DNA from: Actinomycetota bacterium
GTDB lineage: Bacteria > Actinomycetota > Thermoleophilia > Gaiellales > F1-60-MAGs149
Length of the DNA stretch: 43,416 nucleotides
Direction of reading: 5' to 3'
NCBI GenBank assembly: GCA_947478745.1
Contig: CANJXE010000004.1
Coordinates: 1-43,416, forward strand
The notes beneath the pieces are model-generated. The model made no database searches. It saw only the letters and a list, made by a program, of their open reading frames with translations, and was not told where the DNA came from. The number at the start of each line of letters is the position of its first letter. Position 1 is the first letter of the stretch. Position numbers and translations under genes: made by a program. Shown here piece after piece: positions 25,095 through 32,976 of this stretch.

Positions 25095-26038
25095 TCGTCC
25101 TCCTGCTCTCCACCGTCTGCGCGCTCGCGCTGGCGGCCTGTGGAGGCTCCTCCGCTCCGACCCCGTCGTCGTCGAGCAGTGGCACTGGCCCCACCCTCGC
25201 GTCGATCATCGGCACGCCGGATAGCGCGACGCTGGTGACGCCGAACCTGATCGTGATGGGCGGGACCGACTTCCCTGCCGGCCAGACCGTCCGCATCCCC
25301 TTCCAGGTCTTCCGCAAGGACGGCCAGGTCCTCAAGCCGGATGACGGCCGGGCCCAGCTCTATCTGGGCGCCACCGCCACGAGCCCGGCGCTCGGCCCGT
25401 ACCCCGTCCGCGAGCTGTCGCTGAAGGGCAAGGGCGTCACCTTCGACCGCGAGGGGTCCGACGCAATCATGGTCGCCGCCGCCGTGCCGCTGCCGGCGGC
25501 CGGCATCTGGAACGCCGTCGTGACGCTGACCGCGGACGGGAAGGCCGAGACGGCCACCAACGCCTTCACGGTCCTCTCGAAGGAGGCGACGCCGGCGGTC
25601 GGGGACGCCGCACCCGCCGCACGCACGCCCACGCTGCAGGACGTCGGCGGGAATGCCGCCAAGATCAGCAGCGCCGTTCCCGCCGACACCGCGTTGCTGC
25701 AGGACTCCGTTCCCGATCTGCTGGCAGCCCACCGACCCTTCGTCGTAGCCTTCGCGACGCCGAAGTTCTGCACCAGCCGCATCTGCGGACCGATCGTGAA
25801 GATCGTCGAGAACGTCCAGCAGGCCATGCAGGGCACGCCGATGGCGTTCGTCCATGCGGAGATCTACAAGCAGCTCGATCCGACCAAGGGCACCGCACCC
25901 TGGGTCGATGCCTGGCGCCTGCCGACGGAGCCGTGGGTGTTCGTCGTTGACGCCAGGGGCCGCATCACCGCCAAGTTCGAAGGTGCGGTCACTGAGCAGG
26001 AGCTCGAGACGGCCGCCCGTGCGGCCCTGAAGCCCTGA
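25082..26038 (+). CDS. lipoprotein with thioredoxin-like C-terminal domain
   Basis: 318 residues from GTG 25082, 7 nt after a TACGCT -10 box, so probably leaderless. Signal sequence with lipobox LAAC (lipidated Cys20), a Ser/Pro linker, a beta-rich middle domain (about 40-185, PNLIVMGGTDFPAGQTVRIPFQVFRKDG), then a thioredoxin-like domain around ATPKFCTSRICGPIVKIVENVQQ with a CX4C pair rather than CXXC, and the cis-Pro-like LPTEPWVFVVDARGRITAKFEG. Resembles the SCO/TlpA superfamily loosely. Likely an extracytoplasmic redox or metal-handling protein; the partner is unknown. Confidence 0.78.
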   Translation: MSRVVVLLLSTVCALALAACGGSSAPTPSSSSSGTGPTLASIIGTPDSATLVTPNLIVMGGTDFPAGQTVRIPFQVFRKDGQVLKPDDGRAQLYLGATATSPALGPYPVRELSLKGKGVTFDREGSDAIMVAAAVPLPAAGIWNAVVTLTADGKAETATNAFTVLSKEATPAVGDAAPAARTPTLQDVGGNAAKISSAVPADTALLQDSVPDLLAAHRPFVVAFATPKFCTSRICGPIVKIVENVQQAMQGTPMAFVHAEIYKQLDPTKGTAPWVDAWRLPTEPWVFVVDARGRITAKFEGAVTEQELETAARAALKP

Positions 26039-26069
26039 GGTTCCGCCCCGGGGCCCCGGGACGGGCGGC

Positions 26070-26124
26070 GGGGTCCGACCAAGGCGCGTCCAAGCATGGA
26101 CGTCGCACAGAGGATCCGACCCCT
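26070..26124. repeat. degenerate REP-like remnant
   Basis: ggggtccgacc near 26070 and gatccgacccctgcgtgacctcc from about 26112 resemble the REP-like element at 2201-2302 (gatctgaccccTTTGTGACATC type core) with several substitutions. Non-coding gap between convergent genes. Weak similarity. Confidence 0.3.
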
Positions 26125-26188
26125 GCGTGACCTCCGTGCAGGATCACGTACGCGCAACCGCGCCGTGCAACGGGATGGCCCAGACGGA

Positions 26189-26581
26189 CTAGGCCGCGTT
26201 GACGACGCGCCACGCAGCCGGTGCGTCGAGCGTGCTCAGGCGCTGCTGCAGCGCCGTGACGACGTCAGCCGACAGCTCGGCGGCCTCAATGCGTCCCTCG
26301 CCGGTCAGCGCCGTCAGCCCCGTGCGATCGCGGCGCGTGACGAGACCGCGCACCTGCAGCGCCAGCGCGAGCTGCTTGGCCTGGCTCGAGGATGCCGCGA
26401 TGCGCGAGGCGATGTGCGCCGTGCTGACCGCGTCGCTCTCGTCGAGCAGGATCAGGAGGAGGTACGCCTCCATCGGACGCAGCCGACGGGTGCGCGCAAC
26501 GTCGAGGAGCGCCCGGTCGGCAACGCGAACCGATTCGAGGAACTCGGGGAGTGCGTTCTGTGCCAGATCAGGGGAGCCCAT
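26189..26581 (-). CDS. MarR-like winged-helix regulator
   Basis: 130 residues, MGSPDLAQNALPEFLESVRV... The central part (PMEAYLLLILLDESDAVSTAHIASRIAASSSQAKQLALALQVRGLVTRRDRTGLTALTGEGRIEAAEL) fits a MarR-type helix-turn-helix plus a wing, in which the recognition helix would be SSSQAKQLALALQVRGLV. It lacks the extended N-terminal dimer helix of full MarR proteins (about 140-150 residues). The upstream gap has a 10-bp palindrome (TACCGCGGTA, 26633-26642) that could be its own operator. Ligand unknown. Confidence 0.65.
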   Translation of the reverse strand: MGSPDLAQNALPEFLESVRVADRALLDVARTRRLRPMEAYLLLILLDESDAVSTAHIASRIAASSSQAKQLALALQVRGLVTRRDRTGLTALTGEGRIEAAELSADVVTALQQRLSTLDAPAAWRVVNAA

Positions 26582-26632
26582 TGCCGCCGCCGTTCCTTGT
26601 CGTAGGGGGGGGTGCGATCTGACGTTGTGTCA

Positions 26633-26642
26633 TACCGCGGTA
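26633..26642. promoter_or_regulatory. palindrome upstream of the MarR-like gene
   Basis: TACCGCGGTA, perfect 10-bp palindrome in the 188-bp gap between the FIST gene end and the regulator start; an imperfect outer pair (gttgtgtcat 26624 and atcatacaac 26649) flanks it. A candidate autoregulatory operator only. Confidence 0.3.
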
Positions 26643-26769
26643 CGCCGAATCATACAACTTGTGGCGGAATGACAAGATGCGGTCACCGCCGCCAACATCG
26701 CGCGGATTGTAGCGGAGGGATTGGCTGTATACCGCGCATGCATCCGCACATGCCCCGCAGCCTGCGCGT

Positions 26770-27876
26770 TCAGGCCGGGAGGGTGATCATGGTCGCCGTG
26801 AAGGCATGCACATGATTGGCGCCGGCCACCGGTCCGAGCTCGCCCTGGCAGAAGCCGCCGACGAGCGGGACGTCCAGCAGCTCGCCGATCACGTTGGCAT
26901 CGTGGTGCGGGGCCTCGAACATCCGTCGTCCGCGTCCGTTGCAGGCGAAGACCATCGCCGCGCCCGCCACGCCGTCGAGCTTGCCGAGCACGCGTCGGAG
27001 ATCAGCGTCGGCGCCGTCGCCGTCACGCACGTGGAAGCGGAAGGTCTGCCCCACCCGCGGCTCGGCCGCGACGGCCAGCCCGCCCGAGTCGGCGGCCACT
27101 CCGAGCAGCCCGCGCACGAGGAAGTCGCCGACGTCGTACTCCGGCCGGTTCTCGTCGATCACGATGCCAGCCATCAGCCCGCTTCGCGCGAGCTGCAGGT
27201 CCGCCGGCGCCAGCGCACCGAGCACGGTGTGAAGCTGCTCGGCTGCCGGCTTGCCCGCCAGCTCGAGGATCACGTTCCCCTCGGCTGCGGTGATCACCAG
27301 ATCGCTGCCGATCGGCCGTGCACCCTGTGAGACATGCGTCGCGACGCCCGGCAGGTCGAAGCGGATCGCGACCGCACCCGCCGTGCGCACGCCCGCGGCA
27401 GTCAGCAGGCGGGCACTGCCGATCCCGTACCCGCCGGTGAACCCGCCGACGATGTCGATGCCGAGGCGGTCCGCCCGATCGAGCAGACGCTCGGCCTGCA
27501 GCGTGTAGGGATCGGCGAAGACAACGAGCGTATCGGCGTCGGCGGGCATGTCGGCCGCGTCGTCGAGCTCGATCACCGTGGCCGCGCCGGCCGGCAGCAC
27601 CGCGGCCAGCAGGCTGATCGCCGGCTGCTGCTCGGTCTCCTCGCGAATGCCGATCACGCCGCCGGGGATCACTGCACCGGCGAGCTCTGCCGTCGGAAAG
27701 CGACGGAGAACCGCGCGCCGCACCGCATCGGCCTCGTCGCGGAAGGCATCCGACGCCGCGACGACGATCAGGGTCGGCACCGCGCCCGCCAGCTCCAGTT
27801 CGAGGTGGTCCGCGGCGACGTCGACTGCGGTGTCGGCATCGGCGTGGTGCACGAGGTGGGAGGCGTAGCGCGGCAT
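26770..27876 (-). CDS. FIST N/C domain sensory protein
   Basis: 368 residues with the FIST N-terminal domain (TLIVVAASDAFRDEADAVRRAV, GAVIPGGVIGI) and the FIST C-terminal domain (RMFEAPHHDANVIGELLDVPLVGGFCQGELGPVAGANHVHAFTATMITL). FIST domains are found in signal-transduction proteins and are thought to bind small ligands such as amino acids. No histidine kinase or GGDEF output is fused, so this is a stand-alone form. The ATG at 27876 is chosen; GTG 27909 is in frame and would add 11 residues. It lies upstream of the MarR-like gene on the same strand. Confidence 0.82.
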   Translation of the reverse strand: MPRYASHLVHHADADTAVDVAADHLELELAGAVPTLIVVAASDAFRDEADAVRRAVLRRFPTAELAGAVIPGGVIGIREETEQQPAISLLAAVLPAGAATVIELDDAADMPADADTLVVFADPYTLQAERLLDRADRLGIDIVGGFTGGYGIGSARLLTAAGVRTAGAVAIRFDLPGVATHVSQGARPIGSDLVITAAEGNVILELAGKPAAEQLHTVLGALAPADLQLARSGLMAGIVIDENRPEYDVGDFLVRGLLGVAADSGGLAVAAEPRVGQTFRFHVRDGDGADADLRRVLGKLDGVAGAAMVFACNGRGRRMFEAPHHDANVIGELLDVPLVGGFCQGELGPVAGANHVHAFTATMITLPA

Positions 27877-27964
27877 GGATCCCCAAGCATGACCGTTCAG
27901 CCGCCACACCGCGAGCCGGACCGCACTAGGCTTCGACCCTCACCTTCTACCGAAAGGCGCACCT

Positions 27965-28426
27965 GTGGCGACCAAGGCCAACATGGAGACCAGCATGGGC
28001 ATGATCGTGCTCGAGCTGTTCCCCGATGACGCTCCCAAGACCGTTGAGAACTTCACCAAGCTCACGAATGACGGCTATTACGACGGCCTGAACTTCCATC
28101 GCGTCATCCCCGACTTCATGATCCAGGGCGGCTGCCCGCAGGGCACCGGCACCGGTGGCCCGGGCTACACCTTCGAGGACGAGCAGAACAGCCACAACGT
28201 CGATCGCGGCAAGCTCGCCATGGCGAATGCCGGTCCGAACACGAACGGCTCGCAGTTCTTCATCGTCACGGCTGAGGACTGCAACTGGCTCAAGGGCAAG
28301 CACACGGTCTTCGGCAACGTCATCGAGGGCATGGACGTCATCGACGCCATCTCCGCGGTCGAGCGCGACGGCCGCGACATGCCGTCCGAGCCGATCACCA
28401 TGACGATCACGATCGTCGAGGACTAG
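27965..28426 (+). CDS. cyclophilin-type peptidyl-prolyl cis-trans isomerase
   Basis: 153 residues from GTG 27965 with AAAGG about 9 nt upstream. Cytoplasmic single-domain cyclophilin: MGMIVLELFPDDAPKTVENFTKL, FHRVIPDFMIQGGCPQGTGTGGPGYTFEDE (catalytic Arg in FHR), LAMANAGPNTNGSQFFIV and HTVFGNVIEGMDVID. The Trp of the cyclosporin-binding site is replaced by His in the WLKGKHTVFG segment, as in many bacterial forms. Accelerates proline isomerisation during folding. Confidence 0.94.
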   Translation: MATKANMETSMGMIVLELFPDDAPKTVENFTKLTNDGYYDGLNFHRVIPDFMIQGGCPQGTGTGGPGYTFEDEQNSHNVDRGKLAMANAGPNTNGSQFFIVTAEDCNWLKGKHTVFGNVIEGMDVIDAISAVERDGRDMPSEPITMTITIVED

Positions 28427-28438
28427 AGCGATCTGGCA

Positions 28439-28477
28439 GCGGTGCTGCCTCGGGGCCCCACCCTGAGGCAGCACCGC
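28439..28477. terminator. bidirectional terminator hairpin
   Basis: Perfect 13-bp stem (gcggtgctgcctc 28439-28451 with 28465-28477), 13-nt loop, placed between the ends of two convergent genes (cyclophilin stop 28426 and kinase-like stop 28487). Confidence 0.72.
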
Positions 28478-28486
28478 AGCCGACGC

Positions 28487-28996
28487 TCACCACCCCGCGA
28501 CGGCGAGCACGTCGCGGGCCACCTGCACCGGGGTGCGATCGTCGATCTCGACGACCGCATCGGCCAGCAGGTACCGCTCACCGCGCTCGTAGGCGTCGAG
28601 CATCGCAAGGTGCTCCGCCAGCTCCACCCCGGCGTCCCGGCGTTGCACCCGCTCCCGCAACAGCGCAACGTCGCCGACCAGATCGACCACGAGCGTCTCG
28701 CAGCCGCTCAGAGCTGCGCGCACCGCCTGCACCTCGCCATCGTCGTGCAGCGCGCGGGCCAGCGCGATGCGCCGGATGCCGGCCGCCTGGAAGTTGCGCC
28801 AGACGTCTGCGAGGTTGCGTATGAGCAGGTCGTGAGCGGTCAATCCGGTGACCGGAGCCGGCGCCGCCCAGGCCAACCAGTCGAGGTCGAGGATCGCGTG
28901 CGGCTCACCGCGCGCGGCGAGGATCGCCTCGAGCTCGTGGAGCGTCGTCGTCTTGCCGGAACCGACGGGACCGATCAGGAGAATCGCCCGTGCCAT
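28487..28996 (-). CDS. P-loop kinase-like protein of unknown substrate
   Basis: 169 residues. Walker A GPVGSGKTT lies directly at the N-terminus (MARAILLIGPVGSGKTT), followed by ILDLDWLAWAAP and TLVVDLVGDVALLRERVQRRDAG, a pattern like small nucleotide or shikimate-type kinases and the chloramphenicol phosphotransferase-like group. No lid motif that would name the substrate is clear. Start at ATG 28996 has TACCCT 6 nt upstream (29008-29003), a leaderless arrangement. Its promoter is divergent from that of rnpB. Confidence 0.72.
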   Translation of the reverse strand: MARAILLIGPVGSGKTTTLHELEAILAARGEPHAILDLDWLAWAAPAPVTGLTAHDLLIRNLADVWRNFQAAGIRRIALARALHDDGEVQAVRAALSGCETLVVDLVGDVALLRERVQRRDAGVELAEHLAMLDAYERGERYLLADAVVEIDDRTPVQVARDVLAVAGW

Positions 28997-29002
28997 GGCG
29001 TC

Positions 29003-29008
29003 AGGGTA
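29003..29008 (-). promoter_or_regulatory. -10 box, leaderless start of the kinase-like gene
   Basis: TACCCT on the minus strand, 6 nt before ATG 28996. Confidence 0.5.
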
Positions 29009-29040
29009 CCCGCTGCCGGGGCCGCGCTCCGAACAACGGG

Positions 29041-29046
29041 TACGCT
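29041..29046 (+). promoter_or_regulatory. -10 box of rnpB
   Basis: TACGCT followed by 7 nt to the predicted RNA 5' end at 29054. No canonical -35 is evident. Confidence 0.5.
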
Positions 29047-29053
29047 TCCGTCT

Positions 29054-29388
<335 letters not shown>

Positions 29389-29393
29389 ACCCT

Positions 29394-29423
29394 CGATGCC
29401 CCCGCCGCAAGGCGGGGGCATCG
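29394..29423 (+). terminator. rnpB terminator
   Basis: Perfect 13-bp GC-rich stem (cgatgcccccgcc 29394-29406 with 29411-29423) closed by a GCAA tetraloop, 5 bp beyond the rnpB end. Only a weak U tract follows. Confidence 0.8.
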
Positions 29424-29461
29424 TTCATCTTCGGGCAGGCCGCCCGCACCCGTCTGCGCGA

Positions 29462-29467
29462 TAGCCT
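29462..29467 (+). promoter_or_regulatory. -10 box, leaderless start of the CrtA-like gene
   Basis: TAGCCT ends 6 nt before ATG 29474. Confidence 0.5.
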
Positions 29468-29473
29468 TCAGGC

Positions 29474-30181
29474 ATGATCGCGTCGATCTCGCTCATCACC
29501 TACCCGCGCGACGAGCTCCGCTGGGCGTTCGGCCGCATGGGCCTCGACCGGCCGGATCTGGCGAAGACCCCCGGCCTCGACTTCAAGCGCATGGTGGGCA
29601 CCGCCAAGGGCCGATCGTTCGCGTGGAAGCCCGACCTGCTGCGCTGGGGGCTGGTCGCGGGCTGGGCCTCCGAGGCGCACCTCGATGCGTTCCTCGCCGA
29701 GTCGCCGATCGTGCAGCGCTGGCGCGAGCACGCCGCCGAGGTGTGGACGATGCGCATGGTCCCCGTCAAGTCCGCGGGTGCCTGGGGCGGATCGAACCCC
29801 TTCCCCGCACAGCCCGCACCCGCCGGCGAAGGACCGTATGCGGTGATCACCCGCGCCACCTTGCGCCTGAGCAAGGTGCGCAGCTTCTACGCCGCCGTCC
29901 CGGCCATCGACCTCGATCTGGAACGCGATGACGGGCTCGTCGCGAGCGTGGGCTTCGGCGAGTCCCCGCTGGGGCGCCAGGGAACGCTGTCGGTCTGGGC
30001 CTCGGAGCAGGCCATGAAGGACTTCGCCTACGGCACCGACGCCCACCGAGACGCCATCCGGCGTCGCACGCGAGAGCACTGGTACTCGGAGGAGCTGTTC
30101 GCGCGCTTCCGGCCAACCGCGAGCGAGGGCACCTGGGCCGGCCGCGATCCGCTCGCCGCCCTGCTGGCGCCTCGCCCATGA
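29474..30181 (+). CDS. spheroidene monooxygenase (CrtA)-like carotenoid oxygenase
   Basis: 235 residues, the usual CrtA length. Family hallmarks: LRWAFGRMGLDRPDLAKTPGL, WREHAAEVWTMRMVPVKSAGAWGGSNPF, YAVITRATLRLSKVRSFYAAVP, VASVGFGESPLGRQGTLSVWASEQAMKDFAY and AIRRRTREHWYSEELFARF. CrtA enzymes introduce keto groups at C-2 of acyclic carotenoids or related positions. The gene overlaps the following glycosyltransferase by 4 bp (ATGA), so keto-carotenoid formation followed by glycosylation is plausible. No desaturase or phytoene synthase is in the window, so the actual pigment is unknown. -10 box 6 nt before ATG supports the start. Confidence 0.78.
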   Translation: MIASISLITYPRDELRWAFGRMGLDRPDLAKTPGLDFKRMVGTAKGRSFAWKPDLLRWGLVAGWASEAHLDAFLAESPIVQRWREHAAEVWTMRMVPVKSAGAWGGSNPFPAQPAPAGEGPYAVITRATLRLSKVRSFYAAVPAIDLDLERDDGLVASVGFGESPLGRQGTLSVWASEQAMKDFAYGTDAHRDAIRRRTREHWYSEELFARFRPTASEGTWAGRDPLAALLAPRP

Positions 30182-31302
30182 TCATCCTCTGGCTGCTCGT
30201 CGGGCTCCAGATCGCCGCCGGAGCCGTGGTGCTCGTCCGGCTGGCCCGTGGACGCGACCGCGGGCGGCCCCTGCAGGCGGGCCCCGCCGCACGCGCCGGC
30301 TCGATCTCGATCGTGATCCCCGCGCGCGACGAGGCTCTGCGCATCGGGCCGCTGCTCGAGGCGCTGGCCCGAACGGGGCCGTCGGTGCGCGAGATCATCG
30401 TGGTCGATGATCGCTCCAAGGACGGGACGCGCGCCATCGTGAAGGGCTTCGCCGCGACCGATCAGCGCATCCGCCTCGTCAAGGGAGCAAAGCGCGCGAA
30501 GGGCTGGGTCGGCAAGCAGCACGCCCTGCAGCAGGGCCTCGCCCTCGCCGCCGCGCCGTGGACCCTGTGCCTCGATGCCGACGCGCGACCCGACCCCGCC
30601 CTGCCCGACGCACTGCTGGCGGCGGCGGAGACCCGAGGGTACGACGCGCTCACCGCCGGCCCCCGCTTCGCGGTCGATACGGTTGGCGAGACGATCCTGC
30701 ATCCCGCACTGCTCGCCACGCTGGTCTACCGCTTCGGCCCGCCGACCATCGCCCCCGTCAAGTCGGTGCGCACCGTGGCCAACGGCCAGTGCCTGCTGGT
30801 GCCGACGACGCGGTTCCGCCTCGCCGGCGGCTGGGAGCCCGTGGCGGCGAACATGACGGAGGACGTGGCGCTGGCCCGTCACCTCGTCCGCAGCGGCTGG
30901 AACCTCGGCCTGGTCGATGCAGCACCCCTCCTCGTCGTCGACATGCACGCCTCAGCCGGCGAAGCCTGGCGCGAATGGGGTCGTTCGCTGGCGCTGCCCG
31001 GCGTTGCATCGGGAACTGAGCAGGTGCTCGACGTGATCACCCTCACGCTGACGATGGCCCTGCCGATCCCGCTGGTGATCGCAGCCCTGTGGATGGGCAG
31101 CCCGCTCCTGGCGATCCCGTCGGTGATCCTGCTGGCCGTCCGTCTCGTGTTCCACGCCGCCCTGCGCCCGACCTACGCCGACCCGGGTCGCGCCTACTGG
31201 CTCGCTCCCCTTGCCGACCCGCTCGCCGTCGTGCGCGTCGCATGGTCGGCGCTGCGGCCCAACCGCAGCTGGCGCGGTCGAACCTACGCCCGGTCGGGCT
31301 GA
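30178..31302 (+). CDS. family 2 glycosyltransferase, CrtQ-like
   Basis: 374-residue membrane-associated GT-A enzyme. An N-terminal hydrophobic anchor precedes the catalytic domain SIVIPARDEALRIGPLLEAL, IIVVDDRSKDGT, then KGWVGKQHALQQGL, the metal-binding CLDADARPD and TEDVALARHL; three C-terminal membrane segments follow (MALPIPLVIAALWMGSPLLAIPSVILLAVRL). The GWVGK segment and layout resemble CrtQ, the glycosyltransferase of staphyloxanthin synthesis, and hopanoid/carotenoid GT2 enzymes. Start overlaps the CrtA-like stop, which supports a carotenoid acceptor. Substrate is inferred. Confidence 0.8.
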   Translation: MIILWLLVGLQIAAGAVVLVRLARGRDRGRPLQAGPAARAGSISIVIPARDEALRIGPLLEALARTGPSVREIIVVDDRSKDGTRAIVKGFAATDQRIRLVKGAKRAKGWVGKQHALQQGLALAAAPWTLCLDADARPDPALPDALLAAAETRGYDALTAGPRFAVDTVGETILHPALLATLVYRFGPPTIAPVKSVRTVANGQCLLVPTTRFRLAGGWEPVAANMTEDVALARHLVRSGWNLGLVDAAPLLVVDMHASAGEAWREWGRSLALPGVASGTEQVLDVITLTLTMALPIPLVIAALWMGSPLLAIPSVILLAVRLVFHAALRPTYADPGRAYWLAPLADPLAVVRVAWSALRPNRSWRGRTYARSG

Positions 31303-31304
31303 GC

Positions 31305-31895
31305 TCAGACGGGACTGCTCTTGTCGATGCCGGCCCGCTTGAGCGCCCGGTCGGCCAGCGCCGACCGGAGACCGACGACGGAGAGCAGCACGACGATTGC
31401 GTACAGCTCCACGCCGGCGCCGTAGATGATCCACACGGCGAACGGCGTGATGATCAGCGCAGCCTGCGCCCCACGTGCGAAGTCCCAGCGCCAGCGGATG
31501 ATCAGCAGCGCGATGGCGGCGGGAATGCAGGCCAGCGGAACGACCACCAGAGCACCGCCGACGAGACAGAGCACGCCGCGCCCGCCGCGAAAGCGCATCG
31601 TCACCGGGAACATGTGGCCGAGGATCACGGTGGTCCAGGCGATCACGCCGCCCCAGACCCCGGCGAGCATGATGCCCACGCCCGCCGCTGCAGCGGCCTT
31701 CGCAGCATCCAGGAGCAGGATCGGCACCGACGAGCGAATCCCGATGCGGTCGCGGGCGTTCCAGTAGCCGGGATTGCGGTCGCCGACGGCCCGCAGGTCA
31801 TCGACGCCGTGGCGCCGGGCGATCAGGTTGGCAAACGGAACGCAGCCGAACGCGTAGCCGACGACGGCCGCCAACAGCAGCAGTTGGATCGTCAT
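31305..31895 (-). CDS. PlsY-like glycerol-3-phosphate/acyltransferase family membrane protein
   Basis: 196 residues with about five to six membrane spans. PlsY motif 1 is altered: GDRNPGYWNARDRIG instead of the usual GSGNPGATNVLR. Motif 2 is kept as GHMFPVTMRFRGGRGVLCLVGG (usual FPVFLKFKGGKGVATxxG). The differences suggest a PlsY paralogue with another acyl acceptor rather than the main phospholipid enzyme. It starts within the end of the upstream 118-residue gene (ATGA overlap) and ends 2 bp from the convergent glycosyltransferase. A role in acylating a carotenoid glycoside is a guess from this neighbourhood. Confidence 0.72.
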   Translation of the reverse strand: MTIQLLLLAAVVGYAFGCVPFANLIARRHGVDDLRAVGDRNPGYWNARDRIGIRSSVPILLLDAAKAAAAAGVGIMLAGVWGGVIAWTTVILGHMFPVTMRFRGGRGVLCLVGGALVVVPLACIPAAIALLIIRWRWDFARGAQAALIITPFAVWIIYGAGVELYAIVVLLSVVGLRSALADRALKRAGIDKSSPV

Positions 31896-32248
31896 GCGGG
31901 CTGCCGCGCCAGCTCGTCGATGATCGCGCCGGCCACCACGAGCCGGTCGATGGCCCCGTGGGCCCCCGGTCCCCAAGGCCAGCGCGTCAGCCACTCGACC
32001 AGACTCCAGACCGCTGCACGTGCCGCATCGGAGCGCGGGTCCTCGGCGACCAGGTCATGCGCACGCTCCGCCTGCTCCAACGTCGTCGTCGGCTCCCGGC
32101 CGTTGACGCAGCGATGTCGCACGAGGATCACCACGCGGGCGAGGAGACGCTCCGCAAAGCGCTCGAGATCGGCGACCGTGTCGCCGTTGAGCTCCCAGTA
32201 CAGGTCGCGCTGGGCGCGTGTCAGCAGGAGGTCATCGGTCGAGAGCAC
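31892..32248 (-). CDS. small protein of unknown function, coupled to the PlsY-like gene
   Basis: 118 residues, acidic, helical, no membrane segment: MLSTDDLLLTRAQRDLYWELNGDTVADLERFAERLLARVVILVRHR. No family recognised. GTG 32248 is preceded by TATCCT (32260-32255) at 6 nt, so the transcript is probably leaderless. Its stop overlaps the next start by four bases, so it is translated with the acyltransferase-like protein. Confidence 0.65.
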   Translation of the reverse strand: MLSTDDLLLTRAQRDLYWELNGDTVADLERFAERLLARVVILVRHRCVNGREPTTTLEQAERAHDLVAEDPRSDAARAAVWSLVEWLTRWPWGPGAHGAIDRLVVAGAIIDELARQPA

Positions 32249-32254
32249 GCCGTG

Positions 32255-32260
32255 AGGATA
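32255..32260 (-). promoter_or_regulatory. -10 box, leaderless start of the 118-residue gene
   Basis: TATCCT on the minus strand, 6 nt before GTG 32248. Confidence 0.5.
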
Positions 32261-32299
32261 CCGCCGCCGGCTGTCGTACCACCAGTGCGTTTCCGTTGT

Positions 32300-32722
32300 T
32301 CAGCGAAACGGGAACCCGACGGGGATCGCCTTGGTCAGCCTTCCCTGCGACGAGACGAAGCGGAAGACCGGGTGCGACACGACGCCGAAGGCCTTGCCGA
32401 TGCGACCCGTCCGGTCCACGTAGACCCGCACGGGAGCGCTGCCGAAGCGCCGGACCACGAACGCCTGCGTATCCGCCCTCGTCCCCGCTGACACGGCGAT
32501 CACGCGAACCCCGGGATGCGTCGACGCAAACTGCGCGACCTCAGGCGCCTCGGCCTGGCACTGGGTTCAGAACGGGTGGAGGAACATGACGATGGTCGAC
32601 GAGCCCGTCAGCTTCGCCGGGGCGATCGTGCCACCGACGATCTGCGCTGCGCCCGCCGGCCCAGCGCCGAGCGCGAGAATCGCGGCAGCGGCGAGGGCGA
32701 TCAGAAATCGACGGGGCGACAT
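32300..32722 (-). CDS. secreted TlpA/thioredoxin-like protein with in-frame UGA, probable selenoprotein (UxxC)
   Basis: 140 residues if one in-frame TGA (32569-32567) is read as selenocysteine at position 52. Start ATG 32722 gives a signal peptide (MSPRRFLIALAAAAILAL... cleavage near AGA); ATG 32740 is in frame and would add six residues. Before the TGA the frame reads SSTIVMFLHPF, the beta-strand that precedes the active site in TlpA-type redoxins; after it T-Q-C-QAEAPEVAQF, so the UGA takes the place of the nucleophilic Cys in CxxC. The remainder is standard fold: VRVIAVSAG, APVRVYVDRTGRIGKAFGV, and the cis-Pro loop SHPVFRFV. No other stop interrupts the frame. A hairpin (CAGGC/GCCTG around CGAGGC) begins 9 nt after the UGA and could be a SECIS element. 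Alternatives: a nonsense mutation or sequence error. Conventional gene callers would split it at the TGA. Confidence 0.7.
32541..32566 (-). promoter_or_regulatory. candidate bacterial SECIS hairpin
   Basis: Immediately after the UGA, minus-strand RNA can pair CAGGC with GCCUG (positions 10-14 and 21-25 after UGA), loop CGAGGC with G as its second base, and ACC at the base may pair with GGU across an internal loop. Bacterial SECIS elements have a loop at about 16-37 nt from UGA; here it begins at 15. Marginal but compatible. Confidence 0.35.
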
Positions 32723-32754
32723 GAGCCAATTCCAGCACATGTCGCCCGCGTATG

Positions 32755-32973
32755 TCAGGCCGTGACGGGTGCGGGCTCGTCCTCGAGGACGGAGCCGCAC
32801 TCGCGACAGGCGTGGGCAGTCCGTCCACCGCGCAGCTCGACCCGGAAGGTCTCGCCTTCGCAGACGACGCAGACGCCGTCGACGGCGCTGCGATCGTGTG
32901 GCGCCCAGGCGTCGAGGAGCTCCTGGAGCGTGCCGGTGGTCGGGACGGTTGCCTGCATTTCGACGGTAAGCAT
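32755..32973 (-). CDS. small zinc-ribbon protein downstream of lexA
   Basis: 72 residues. Two CxxC knuckles (CVVCEG and CRECGS) about 23 residues apart predict one zinc ribbon; the N-terminal half, TLQELLDAWAPHDRSAVDGV, is helical, the end is acidic. No function is assigned. ATG 32973 lies 3 bp after the lexA stop, with GGAGG inside the end of lexA, so it is cotranscribed and is probably under SOS control with lexA. Confidence 0.65.
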   Translation of the reverse strand: MLTVEMQATVPTTGTLQELLDAWAPHDRSAVDGVCVVCEGETFRVELRGGRTAHACRECGSVLEDEPAPVTA

Positions 32974-32976
32974 TGC

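Noticed and set aside
32567-32800. Reading the gene before the UGA as a complete 50-residue secreted peptide, with a separate 67-residue gene at 32300-32503
   Set aside because: Both parts are in the same frame without another stop, and together they make a single full thioredoxin fold; neither is a sensible protein alone.
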